64,000 bases of DNA. Origin: Gnomoniopsis sp. IMI 355080. Lineage: Eukaryota > Ascomycota > Sordariomycetes > Diaporthales > Gnomoniaceae. The number at the start of each line of letters is the position of its first letter. The stretch's first letter is position 1. Positions 12,896-23,960 of this stretch are shown in pieces. Where the stretch lies: assembly GCA_027946555.1 (NCBI GenBank), contig JAPEVC010000194.1, positions 1 through 64,000 on the forward strand, in the 5' to 3' direction. The position numbers and the translations under genes were made by a program. Below the pieces are notes generated by a model. That model was not told where the DNA came from and did not search any database. It was given only the letters and a program-made list of their open reading frames with translations.

Positions 12896-15621
12896 ATGCC
12901 GTCAAGAAAACGGTCTTTTCGTGAGGCCGAAAGCGCACCTTCTGTGCCCGAGCAGCGGAAAGATGACTCTTTGATACATAAACTGAGGAATTCGTTCTAC
13001 TTTGCCAATCTCTATCAATGGATCTGCATATTCGGCAAGGTGGTCAAGGTCGACGACAACCTGGACATCGCGGTATGCTCCCGGCGCAAACGTGGCTCGC
13101 GTCAAAGAACAAATCTTGGACTAACTGCGCATTGTGGCAGGATCTCGAGGCTGAATGCCTCAAGCATGGCTCCATAGCTCTCCAAGAGATCGGCCTGTCC
13201 CTGCTCAAGCATATTTCCTCTCACCGCGGTCTATCGTACGTCCCTTGAGCCATCATTTCACACGAACTCAGCAACTAATTTCGAACAGACATGCGCTGTT
13301 TGACGAATACACTCGGAGGCAGTTCTCCGCCAAGTTTCCAAACAAGAAGAATCCCTTCGGAAAGGCAGAGGTCGCCGCAAAATTCGCGGACTTCGACCTC
13401 ATGGAGAAGGTGGGTTTCCATCATGTTCACTTATTACACTGCGTAGCGGCATCTGACATCGTCTCTTCAACAAAGCTTCGCGTGCTATGGCTCATGACTC
13501 AGATGATCATGATGAAACCTGAACATATCCGCCCAAATATGGACGAGCAAAAGAACGATGAACAGACTGCTTGGGTATGTCAACCCGCTTTCGCGACGGC
13601 AGCGCCCCCATAGCTGATGGTTGTGACAGAGAATCGAGCCCTATGGCTGGGACAGAAAAGATCGCGAATATTATGTACTCGACGACAATCGCCTATATCG
13701 CCTCACTCAGGCGCCACCACCGTCCGCGCCCCCGAAGAAGACTTCTCAAAAGGCCAAAGCTGCTGCGCGAGCTGCGAAACGTAGACGTGTCGCCGCCAGC
13801 GGCGCCGCCGACAGCACCAACGACGAGGACAACGCCAGTGATGCAGAAGACAATGATGACGCTACCAAACTTAATGAAAATCAAGATCCCTTGGGCGGAG
13901 CCACCTGGGAATGTGTCGCCATCACCCTCGACGAAGTCCGGAACTTCATTGAGCCGCTGAAGAAGTCTAAGGATCCGAACGAAAAGGTGCTACGAAGTCA
14001 AATCGAAGAGCATATGTTGCCTTTGCTTGAGAAGCAGGAGGAATCCAGGAAACGAAAGATGTTGCAACGAGAAAGGGAACTGCTCAACCTGGAGAAGATG
14101 GCCAATGCAAAGAGATCAAGCCGACTTGCTGGCAGAGCTGAGCAGCAAAGGCAAGAGGAGCAGGAACGTGAAGAGCGCCAGAGAAGACTCGCAGAAGAGG
14201 CTGCTGCCAAGAAAGAAGAACAAAAGCGGCTGAAGATCGAGAAAGAGCGCGACAACCGTTTGATGTCTAGAGAGAAGCGATTGCGCGAGCGTGAGACTCG
14301 TCGCCTACAACACGAAGAGGAGCTCGCTCAGTTGTCGGAAGGCAGTAAGAGCACTGAAGCCGGCCGGCTATCAGAACGGCGCTTGAAGGCCGAAATCGAG
14401 AAGAACAAACAAGCTCTCCAAGAGCTGGAAGAGGAAGAGACGGAGTGGACATTTGATTGTATCTGTGGACTACACGGGCAAGTTGATGACGGCGAGCACA
14501 GTGTTGCCTGTGAGAGATGCAACGTTTGGCAGCACAGCAAGTGCCTGGGCATTGCTGAAGCGGAGGCCGAGCGCGAAGACTTCCATTTCATTTGCAAGCA
14601 TTGCCAAAAGGCGGAGCGCAACAAGACGGACCCGCAGCCCAAGCCTTCTACGAAGATCAAGCTTAAACTTAAGGAGCCTGCTTCTGCATCTCCATCCTCG
14701 AACAAACCCGTCTCGACTACGCCGATTCCTCTTCCTCAGTATCCTGGCAGGTCCCCAAACACATCAGGGGTAGCCAAATCGAAGCCTGCACCGCAGTCGG
14801 GCGTTCCACAATTGGCTGAGGTCTCGCTACCATCATCATCCGCGTCGAGTTCCGCCAGAGTACCTGAGCCATCGCCCCAGAAACACAGCTCGCCTCCTGT
14901 GGCAAGCAACAGCAGCTTCACAGCTCGCTTGTCGGGCGCCCCTCTGCCTCCTCCCTCATCCGCACCTCTTCAACGAAAACCGTCGCAAAACGGTCTATCC
15001 CACAACCCCTTCTCGTCTCCTCATCCAAATCTGTTACCTCCCGATTTGTCACCCAACAAGTCTCGGGCTTACGGCAGCATCTACAATTCATCCAGTCCTA
15101 TGGCAGCTGACGGACTCGAGACGGCTCAGGGGTCAACTGGTCGACCACCTCTATCATTAGCGACCGCAAACGCCGTGTCAAGTGGTCAAGACTCTGCGAC
15201 AAAGGAAGCAGCAACAAAGAATGGCTCTTCCGTCACCTCTCCGCTGAAACCAGCTCCAACACCGGTCAGCGCATCGAAAGTCCTTGACCAGTCGAGAAGC
15301 TCGCCATCACCTATGGCCACGCCACGACTAAGTCCAACGCGTCCCGAGGACAGCGACCCCCTACCATCGTCCCGTGGAGGTATTTCTCCTACAAAGCACT
15401 CGCCACAACCGCGATCCGGATCGTCGACTTACAATGCTGGGGATCGCATGCTCTCTAGCCCAGCACCTGCTGTCATGCCGCCTGTTGCCTCGTTATCCCC
15501 GACGCCACAGAAGACGGACCTGACACCACCCGTCAAGATTGACGAGCCAGTGCGCCCTATCTCACAGCACAGCACGCTATTTCACTCATCTCCTGTTCAG
15601 TCGAAGCCTCATCAAGGTTAG
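12896..15621 (+). CDS. PHD-finger chromatin protein with N-terminal DDT/WHIM-like region
   Basis: Probable nuclear chromatin-associated protein of 827 residues. Five exons: 12896-13072, 13141-13235, 13289-13409, 13476-13574 and 13630-15621; all junctions keep frame. Residues 30-185 resemble the conserved N-terminal block of fungal PHD-finger proteins (NSFYFANLYQWICIFGK, then SHRGLSHALFDEYTRRQ, then RIEPYGWDRKDREYYVLDD), which recalls DDT/WHIM regions of remodelling factors. About 296-431 is a long charged coiled coil rich in Glu, Arg and Lys. A C4HC3 PHD finger lies at about 441-489 (C-x-C, C-x2-C, H-x2-C, C-x2-C), a fold that commonly reads histone H3 tails. The remaining 340 residues are Ser/Pro-rich and disordered. 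The start was chosen as the ATG before the conserved block. A final GTTAGT at the stop could be a donor to a further exon, but none is evident. The exact orthologue is not known to me. Confidence 0.85.
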
Positions 15622-18600
15622 TAAAGCGACAAACTGCTCGACAAGTGACCTGTCATAAAGCACATGGACTTGTCTGCGTCATGTTCACCACGTGGATAGC
15701 CGCATCATTCCTTTTAGAAGCGTATATATATTCGGGGACGCCGAAAACACAATAAGAAAAAGGAGAGGGTTGATTCTATCACAAAAATACGAAAACTAGG
15801 CTGAGAAAGGAAATGGGTCGGTGGGATTCCGTTCCTGGCGTCATAGGTATCACGCTGAACGGGTTGGAGATCGAAGTGGCTTCACCCAACGATGGTTACA
15901 AAATATGACTTTCTAGCATTAGGTGGCGAATGCATGGGGCAATGACTGGATAGACAATGTCAGCTTAGACGAATAGATGGTATGCCGTTTATAGAAGGTA
16001 CGAAGAATTATAATCAGTACATCGCAGCCTGCGGGGCAGACGTCTTCGAGTTGCCAGTCAAATCGGGTCGCATGTGGGAATGCTGGTGTGACAGCGCAAT
16101 GCGCACGATAGCATCGCGACTACCAGCCTATGAATCTCTAAAGCCACTACACCGCCAAGGTGTCACTTTTGAGGCTCAATCCTGATGGCGGTCAGCCCAT
16201 GACGGCCATGTTCTTCTAGCCTGTTTCTGGAAGAACCTTTGAGAACCTGTGTCTTCCTGCCGCGCCGCAGTCTGCAGCTAGCTTACCATGATCTTTGTGC
16301 TCACGTAGATCAGCCTCAAAAACAGTTGTCAGCGGAATCACGGCAACAAGCCACGGCAGGGTGTGGTGTGGAGGTATATACCCGCGGCGCTGGGAACGAA
16401 TGGAGCGGCTGAGCAACAAGCAAATCGCAGCCCCTTTCGTAACGCTGCCATGTAAAGCCCGCACTTGTCTTCTAGGAATGATAGGATCGCAAAAGTGCGG
16501 TCGTGCGGTCGTGCGGTCGTGCGGTCGTGCGGTCGCGTCAAGGTATGTCTGCTTGCGAAAGCCAGCATACCCCATGCTTCGATTTGCCCAAGATGCGTTT
16601 CTGCATCGTCAGATGGCGGTACGTGTCAAAAGGGCTGCACTTGTCAAGCCACAATCGATCTGAGTGGCTCACAAGCCTCTGTAAAGAGCCACTGTGGCGG
16701 TAAGTTCAGTTCTCACAAACATTAGTATGCATCATCCTGGGATTCCGGAATTGGAAAGGTAGGATGCGAACACTAGCAGTCATTTTGGAGGGATGTGTAG
16801 CTGTTACGTAGCTCAAGAACGTTCTGGCCCATTGAACCCTTGAACAGATCAAGCCGACAATGCTGTGCAAGCCCCTTGATGGATCACTTGGGATCTTTTA
16901 AGCATGGAAGCCTTGGAAAGTTCCAGCGTTCGTAATGGCATACGACTCGTCAAGAGACCTGAAGTACTCTTTTGACACGACGAACCCCTGGTCTGAGCGC
17001 CAGTGACGTTGGGCTGCTTAGACTGCTCGGACTGCTGCTGTGAATCAATTTGAAACAGCAAGCAAGGCGAGCCCGGAGAACGCCTGGGGGCGTGGGGACA
17101 AGTAGGATTACCGCAGCAGGGAGAGCCAGGCGTGTAGCAAGGACACCAATACACGCGTATGCTTGAGACGGTGTGCTGGGTGTGGCGGCAGGATGAGTTT
17201 GCTACGCCTAGCTCACACGATGCAGCAATGAATAACGCTTGACCTTCGCAATGGGCTGGCGGGTATGGTTTACTGATATATGCAAGTGGCGATGCCACCG
17301 TTACCATGAGATTGTACGATTAGTACAGTCGCGCAGATAGCCCAATCGTTCTCACAAACGCGATGAGAAGAGAACAGGGAAATCTCATTGCGGTGAGTGG
17401 CATAGTATGGATCCGGCAAATGACCATGTCATTCTCTTCTCTTTCCTGCTGGAAGGCGTCTTTCCAATAGAACCGCTTCCAAAGATTCGATCTTTGATCG
17501 AAGGTTGTTGTTTGTTCTCTCGGTCCTTTGACAGTGGACAGCCGATATTCAGCGCGTGTTGCGGGAAATAAAAGCATGTATGTGTGGGTCTTGGCTGCAG
17601 AAGGCATCAAAGCAAATGAATCCCTTTGAAATGCAGTCTTGAAAGCAACACACATAAGCTATAAGTTCGAGGAAGCAAGCAACTCTGAAATCAGTCTGGT
17701 CCACCCGCAAGAAACGTAACATGGTCCGCAGCGCTCTTGCATGAGGGAGAAAACAGCAGCAACATACAGCAGCGCCACTTTGCAGCCAAGAAGCGCCGAA
17801 AGCAAGGCGAATAGGGCAAGTGAGAAGTGGGAGGTACCGTACCTGCATCCGCCTGCACCACAGCGCCACGAACTTTGGTGTGTCCCGGGGGGCACCTGAC
17901 CCTCCAGCAAGTCTCAGCCCGCAGAGCTTCTGACCTGACAGACGTGAATAATTCACCTTGAATCTTAAGGCTCTGCCTCGCGGTTGTGTAAGCCCTCTTT
18001 GAAGTTGGTGTTGGCCAAGCCCGTCCTTCCGTTGTTCCCCCTTGCGCTTCAACTCAGTCTCTCAGCAAGTCATTGCATTCCGTCCCTCTGTACGACCGTC
18101 GATACCAAACAGCCAGCCGCTAATGCAGTTACCCGTGAGGACTTGCATGGTTGCATAGATCGCCCAACTCTACGCCTGGTAGCCGCAGGTCCAGGCATCG
18201 ACCGCATGAGGGAGCGAACACCGCATCGAACCAGGCTGCGGCACAGCCGGAAGAAAGATCTGGCAGCCTTGTACCGCACCCAACGAAAGTTGGCGGAATG
18301 GCTGCGCAGACAATGATGATCCAAAGAATATCACGAAGCATTGTCTGGCGAAAATCGATCTGAATAAACAACGAACGAGGAAATAAGTTGGCCGTCCCAT
18401 ATCTGCATTTAGATGCCAACCCATTTGCGGCATAGCCTGCCTACCCTGATCTCAAAGGAATGCGGGAGGGAGGAGCTCTGCGCGGGCCAATGGGATGCGC
18501 GTTTGTTTGCAGCGAGCCAACCAGACGGGCGGGACTTCAATTTTCTCGCATTCCAAACTCTTACCTCGTGGAGCGAGAGTGCGGTGTCTCAGACACCGCT

Positions 18601-20188
18601 TGGGATCAGGTCCTGCATTCAGGTACCAACACCAGCACTCCAGTTCTGGCTGGTGGCGCCAGCCACGAGACACAACGTTACAACTTGGCAAGTGAGCAGC
18701 GTGGGCGGCTGAAATCTTCCTGAGCAGTGGCCGAGTCAGCCCCACTGCCATTACATTCATCGTCTAGCCGTCTCTCCCGATGGCGATCGGACCGTTGGAT
18801 CGGGGCCATCACCCTTGCACTCGGGAAGCCGAACGGGCAGCTGCGTGAACAGGTGGAGCGGAGCTTGCTCTGCTATCTCCGGTCCTGCAAGCTTGGGACT
18901 CAACTGAGTTGTTTGCAACACCAATGTTTTCTCGCAGCAGGGTTCGTACTGGCTGGATCATGTGCATGTTGACTTCGAACTAGGAGGGAGAAGGAATCTG
19001 TTGCAGCAAGCCATGGGCCCTTGCTATTGTGGACTGTCGAGCAACCCAGATTACCAAGCATCGTGACATGACCTTTTGGTAGTAGATGCGGAGAGCATCT
19101 GAGCTATTCAAGATCCCAGATCCCCGGAGATGGTCAATAATACCAGGTGTGCTACAGTAAGTCTCGAGGTCCTTTTGACGCGATGTGCAGACCTAGGCTT
19201 CCGTTAGCAGAATACGTTCGTAGGTGCGCAGAGACTAGGGTCCCGGCCGAATGCAGCAATCGGCAAGCTGCCACACATCCGGACTTGTTCAAGTCGGCTT
19301 CCACGTACAAATACACCGTCTCATCTGCAACTCACACTAGTTTGTTTCGTCATGGAAATCCATCAGAAAGAACTCTCAGAAAAGCCCTGGTAACAAAGAC
19401 ATCCGAAAGTGCTCCCTCTTGCAGGAGCTCCACGGGTCGTGTACCCCCCAACACAGGCAAGCAAAGTACAACAGACCAGACGAACGGACAAAGAAACAAA
19501 AATAAACCCATCCGCCTTTGATACACGGGAAGGCAACATTTTGGGAACTAAGGCAGTTGTGAATGGAGGCATCTCACTGGCCAACACACACTGCTATTCC
19601 AGTCCAGCAGACGCACTGCTCCTGGTGAGGGCGGTATACCCCTGCCACTTGGCTCTCAGCAACAGGTTCGTACCAAACATTTGAAGCCGCATGCTGCTGC
19701 TTCTCGCGCTGCAGCCTTGATCAAGGAGATACAAACCAATCCTGACAGCAGTTCAGCCGTATAAGCCAATACGCAGAAGCTGCCCCTAGGATAGGCTAGC
19801 AAATACACCTGCTGCGGCACTTGCCATAAAAACCAGAGAACAGACCAGTCAGTCGATAGGCAGCTTCCAGAAGACCTGGTGTCTCGGACTGCTCAACACA
19901 TCCCAGGCTCTTTTCAAGCCCTGGCAGCAACCTGGTTTTCGCAACACTGCGCGCCATTCGAGCATTGGGGACTTATCAACCCAGGTTCCTGCACCTCTGA
20001 TTCTTGAAAGAGATTCCGAGGGGAGGATTGAGCAAACCGATCGTCACCTGGCCACATTCTAGACTGATCTCAGTCTGATCCCACTGCATTTGAACCATTC
20101 AACACCTGCCATCGGCGAATCGACGGGCGATCAGGCATTCCATCTCAGCTTCTAGAGACTGTGGAACGAGCTGCGCTCAGCCAAAGCC
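15622..20188. other. 4.5 kb gene-free region upstream of the HMG-box gene
   Basis: The largest gap in the window. Frames here are short, lie on both strands, and show no domain or spliced continuity that I can recognise. It contains the 8-bp tandem array at 16495-16534. The right part presumably holds the promoter and leader of the HMG-box gene. No tRNA-like A/B box pair was found by eye. Confidence 0.55.
16495..16534. repeat. 8-bp tandem repeat, five perfect copies
   Basis: The unit GTGCGGTC is repeated five times without a mismatch and then breaks to GCGTCA. It lies in gene-free DNA between the PHD-finger and HMG-box genes. Confidence 0.95.
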
Positions 20189-21984
20189 ATGGCAGCGACA
20201 ACTCATTTGCGCCAATCTGAGATATCACCTGACAAGATGGTATCCGCTAGCACTCTGCCTCTTTCCCCAACCGAATCACCCGACGATGGACCTCTTCCGC
20301 AAGGGTTTGACGAGTTGGTAAACCACAATAACGCGCAATTCTATCCTCGCGATCATGCTGCGATAGAAGCTGCGAGTGTCCGCAGCGCTTCTCAGCCCGT
20401 GTCAAGAATGTCCACGCCTGCACCGCACCCGGCAACGAGCCCTCATTTCGACCAATACGGTCTACCACCTCACCAGCAGTCAGGATATGCGAACGACTAC
20501 ACATACCAGGGTCAATCCGCCTATGACTCTCCTGATGGCGCGTACCCAGACCCGCCCAATGATGTGAGTACTCTGGTTTCGATGTATGCCTTCTTAGCTC
20601 ACGTCTGCCAAAGCAGATACCATACACCACTCCGGCGGCATCGCCATCGCAGCGATCGGACATGCTCAGCTTGCGAAATGGCGCGGTACCCAGACCAGCA
20701 GATGGTCCCAGAGCTCTCGCACCCAAGTCTCGTGTCCAGAAGCCGAAGAAGAAGAAGGGTCGGGAGAGGGCGGATAGGGACCAGGTTCATCTCGAGAAGC
20801 CTTTGAGTGAGATGGGAGAGGAATGGAAGCAATCGATGTTGGAAATCGAGGTGTACATCAACCGATCAGCCGAAGACAGGCACAAGGAGATCGAGATGGA
20901 CCGGAAGCAGCCTGGCAAGATCAAGCGACCCATGAACTCCTTCATGCTGTACCGGAAAGCGTTCCAGAACCACACCAAGGCGTACTGTGAGCATAACAAC
21001 CATCAAGTCGTGTCGAAGGTCTGCGGTGCCAGCTGGGATCAGGAGCCGGAGTCCATCAGGAAGCAATTCGGCGATTGGGCCAAAGTCGAGCGCGCGAACC
21101 ACCAGAAAGCCCATCCTGGGTACAAGTTCACGCCCGCGAAACCAAAGAATGCGAAGCGCAAGCACAACTCTGATGACGAGTCGGATTTAGAGACTTATGA
21201 TTGGGAGAATGGTCAGAGGCTCAAGAGGGGCCGCTCGCATACCGGGACGCCGGTGCCTGAGCACGACATGTACGCTCCGCACCAGGGATACTATGCACCC
21301 CCTCAACAATTCAGACAACATCCCAATGAGGTGGCTTCGCGTGCAATGATGTCGTCGTATGGTTACACCAACCCGAACAAGCGAATGCCGGCGCCCTATG
21401 GGTCCATGGTCATAGGCCAGCCAGGCCAATACCTCTCATCCAACGCCATGCCAAACATGAGTTATCAGCAGCGCGGATATGCAGTGGAGGACATTGCATA
21501 CCACAAGACACCATCCCCAAGCACCCATTACCAGCAGCCTATGCAGCCGGGTATGATGGGCTCATATGGGCCATCCCAGCCTCACGGCCTGGAGCACACA
21601 CCTCCACCAGGAGGGTATATGCACAACAGCCACCTCAGTAACGGGCTGTACCAGATGAGTGACGGCTCTTTTGACCCAAGCGATCCTCTGCAGCTCCCCG
21701 ACCACGCCCTCGATTCAGGAGGGCTCGACTTCGAGTTTGACAACTCGGTTGGCCACCAGTCTCTGGGTGAGAGTCTAGGTCACGAATTTGGCAGTGACCA
21801 TTTGATCCAAGACCAGCAGGCGCAACAGCTGCTGAGGGGCAATGATGAGAGCTGGGACATCCAGCCTCTAGACGACAGCCAGGCAGGCGAGCAGTACGAT
21901 GACTGGGGTGTCGATCCCTCCTTGTCTCAGCCGTATACGATGAATGACCCCTCCCTGTCGGAGGTATACTCTACTCAGAATTGA
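20189..21984 (+). CDS. HMG-box transcription factor (MATA_HMG-like)
   Basis: Predicted DNA-binding regulator of 580 residues. Two exons: 20189-20563 and 20617-21984, joined in frame (GTGAGT donor, GCAG acceptor). The HMG box is at about 226-295 and starts KIKRPMNSFMLYRKAFQ, with the SW and HPGYKF signatures of the mating-type/Ste11-like class, whose members bind bent AT-rich sites and often act in mating and sexual development. A basic KKKK stretch near 169-172 may be a nuclear signal. The C-terminal half is rich in Tyr, Gln, Pro and Met and ends in an acidic region, suggesting activation. No alpha-box or other mating-type gene flanks it, so it is probably not the MAT locus itself but one of the dispersed HMG regulators. 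Which of these it is cannot be told here. Confidence 0.9.
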
Positions 21985-22873
21985 TATATGAAGTGTTGTC
22001 AGGTCGAGTGCCGGATGGGATGGTTCCTTTCCTTTTTTCTTCTTCTTTTTTCCCGGGGGGGGGCGGCGTCTACTGGATTAGTTCCGACTTCAATGTGGTG
22101 TGGTTCATCTCGCCAAAATGGCAAGGGCATCTGGCGTCATCTAAGACGGAGGCAATTCACTGTTTCTGGCGTTAACCAGGTGGTCAGATAGTCATGATGA
22201 TGGATGCTTCTCAGGAAATTTGTAAATGTTTGGCACATGCTGCGGCCGTGGAATGCAAGGAAGATGGAGTTGGTGGCGTTTTAGACTTTGCGTGAAGAAT
22301 TGATATTCACACTCCTTCGCGACCCGCTGCTCAGGCTTTTTATTGGGCTCTTTCTGTGGTACTTACATGAACGTAGAATGACCAAGATGCACCTGATCGA
22401 GCTGCTCATGAGTGTCGCCTTTGACGGGTTACCAACTGGGCCACGGACGCGAATGCGAGGACTCGGGCTTGAACAGAGCTATTGTTGGTCTTGACAAAAA
22501 GCATCCTTGTTCTTAGGGACGAAGAGCGAATGACGAAGAGCCTCACAAAGGGCTGTATCCTGACACCTTCCGGGCGTGTCAAAAGAATTCGAATGTTGCT
22601 TCGTACTCGATTTTTATGGTAAAGCGAGGTTGAAAGGGTTGACTAGGTACCTAAGGTAGGTATGCATGTAGAGAAGGAGTAGGCGCGAAATGGGCTAAAT
22701 GGTGTGACAAGGCGCGACAAGGTGTGCACGGGCCCACGCCTGCACCGATGTAAATGAAAGCTCCGGAGCTGGCCTCGGATAGGCACACGCAACACAACCT
22801 GGTCAACTTCTAGCAACAGACATATTGCTTGGCCTTGATTCTCAGAGCCAACCTCAAAGTCTCATCTCCGAAA
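21985..22873. other. Intergenic, HMG-box gene to EMC5
   Basis: Contains the 3' region of the HMG-box gene, with a T-rich stretch followed by a run of nine G (about 22056-22064). A TAGGTACCTAAGGTAGGTA word lies at 22644-22662, about 210 bases before the EMC5 start. No gene seen. Confidence 0.6.
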
Positions 22874-23354
22874 ATGACGTGGATATCGAAGACGATCACC
22901 CTATTTGGCCTCGTGCTGGTGGCTCACGCGTACGCAACTACCCTCTAACCTGTGACAAGTTCCCTCGCTAATAAGCATCCATAACAATAGCTGCTATTCA
23001 GCCCACGAGCACTCGGCCCTTCAATCCCTCCGTGCCACCAGCGCAAGCATTCATAGTCAACAAGTCTCGACCTCGCTACCCATTGACATCTCGATTGAAA
23101 CGATCTTAGGACTCTTCATAACGGTGCTAGGGCTCGTGGCGAATACGCCCAAGCTGCGGCCGATCCAATGGCGCGTGTGGGCGGGCAAGGTCGAGCGCGA
23201 AGGCGAGCAGGGCTTTTTGCAGAGCAACGGCGAGGTCGACAAGGACTTCGTGGGAAACCCATTCCGTGTGCTGGAGACCCGGCCTGGGTTTGTGGATATC
23301 AGGTCGCAGAGGAAAGAGTTTGCGGAGTGGGTGCGGACAGGCGGAAAGAGCTGA
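22874..23354 (+). CDS. emc5: ER membrane protein complex subunit 5 (EMC5/MMGT family)
   Basis: Small ER membrane protein of 139 residues; the EMC inserts and folds tail-anchored and multipass proteins. Two exons, 22874-22929 and 22991-23354, with a 61-nt intron (GTACGC donor, AATAG acceptor) that splits an Ala codon. The first exon encodes a hydrophobic helix (about 7-19). The CYSAHEHSAL motif follows the junction. A second helix lies at about 54-70. The C-terminal cytosolic part has the family pattern RPIQWRVWAGKVEREGE followed by a RPGFVDIRSQRKEFAEW tail. Length and two-helix layout match fungal Emc5. The gene sits head-to-tail with MSH5, 606 bases upstream. The start is the only ATG that places a hydrophobic helix before the conserved motif. 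Confidence 0.92.
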
Positions 23355-23960
23355 GGGGGGTGGGGGATTGGGTGCGCGGCGACGCTCTTCATGATATGAT
23401 GAAATATTGAAGCCGAAGCGGGTCCAACATTTGAGACTTCTTCCCATTATTGGAAACGCCTCAGAGTCAGTATAAGGGTAATTACTGCCTCTACCTGATG
23501 GCATGCTTGCATCTGGCGAGCGGGATTTTGAGGGCCATGTCTACATCGTGTCAGCCTTGGCACAGTTTCGTGATCCTGGCTTGGGAGACCAAGGTTTCCG
23601 CAGATGAGTGCTCATTGCTAACCTGATTCGAGCACGTCAAATGGTCTGCGTGGGCATTTATGGTAGAGCTCGATCGGCGCGGGGGCCGTGGTTCCCACAT
23701 TCGGCTGAGCAAGAGGCTCGCTCGAATCCGCTCCTGCCTCCCATAAGATCCGGGTCATGGAGCACCCAGGGCAGCCTACAGGCCTTGACCACCTTCGCCT
23801 TGAGTCGTCTTTTACCTCTGACCACGCAAATTTGACAACTGGATTTTCAACTCCCTTTACTTGATGTTCTATACCGTGGCCTCGGGCGTGCCCCCGTTAT
23901 CTGTTCACTCTTCATATTCACCTTGCCCAGCATCTAAGTCCAACTCAAAGCCCTACAGCG
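23355..23960. other. Intergenic, EMC5 to MSH5
   Basis: Should contain the EMC5 terminator and the MSH5 promoter. An ATG at 23864 opens a reading frame to 24043 that overlaps the MSH5 start out of frame. Nothing else is supported. Confidence 0.5.

Noticed and set aside
16495..16534. CRISPR-like array
   Set aside because: The units abut without spacers, and this is a eukaryotic nuclear sequence.
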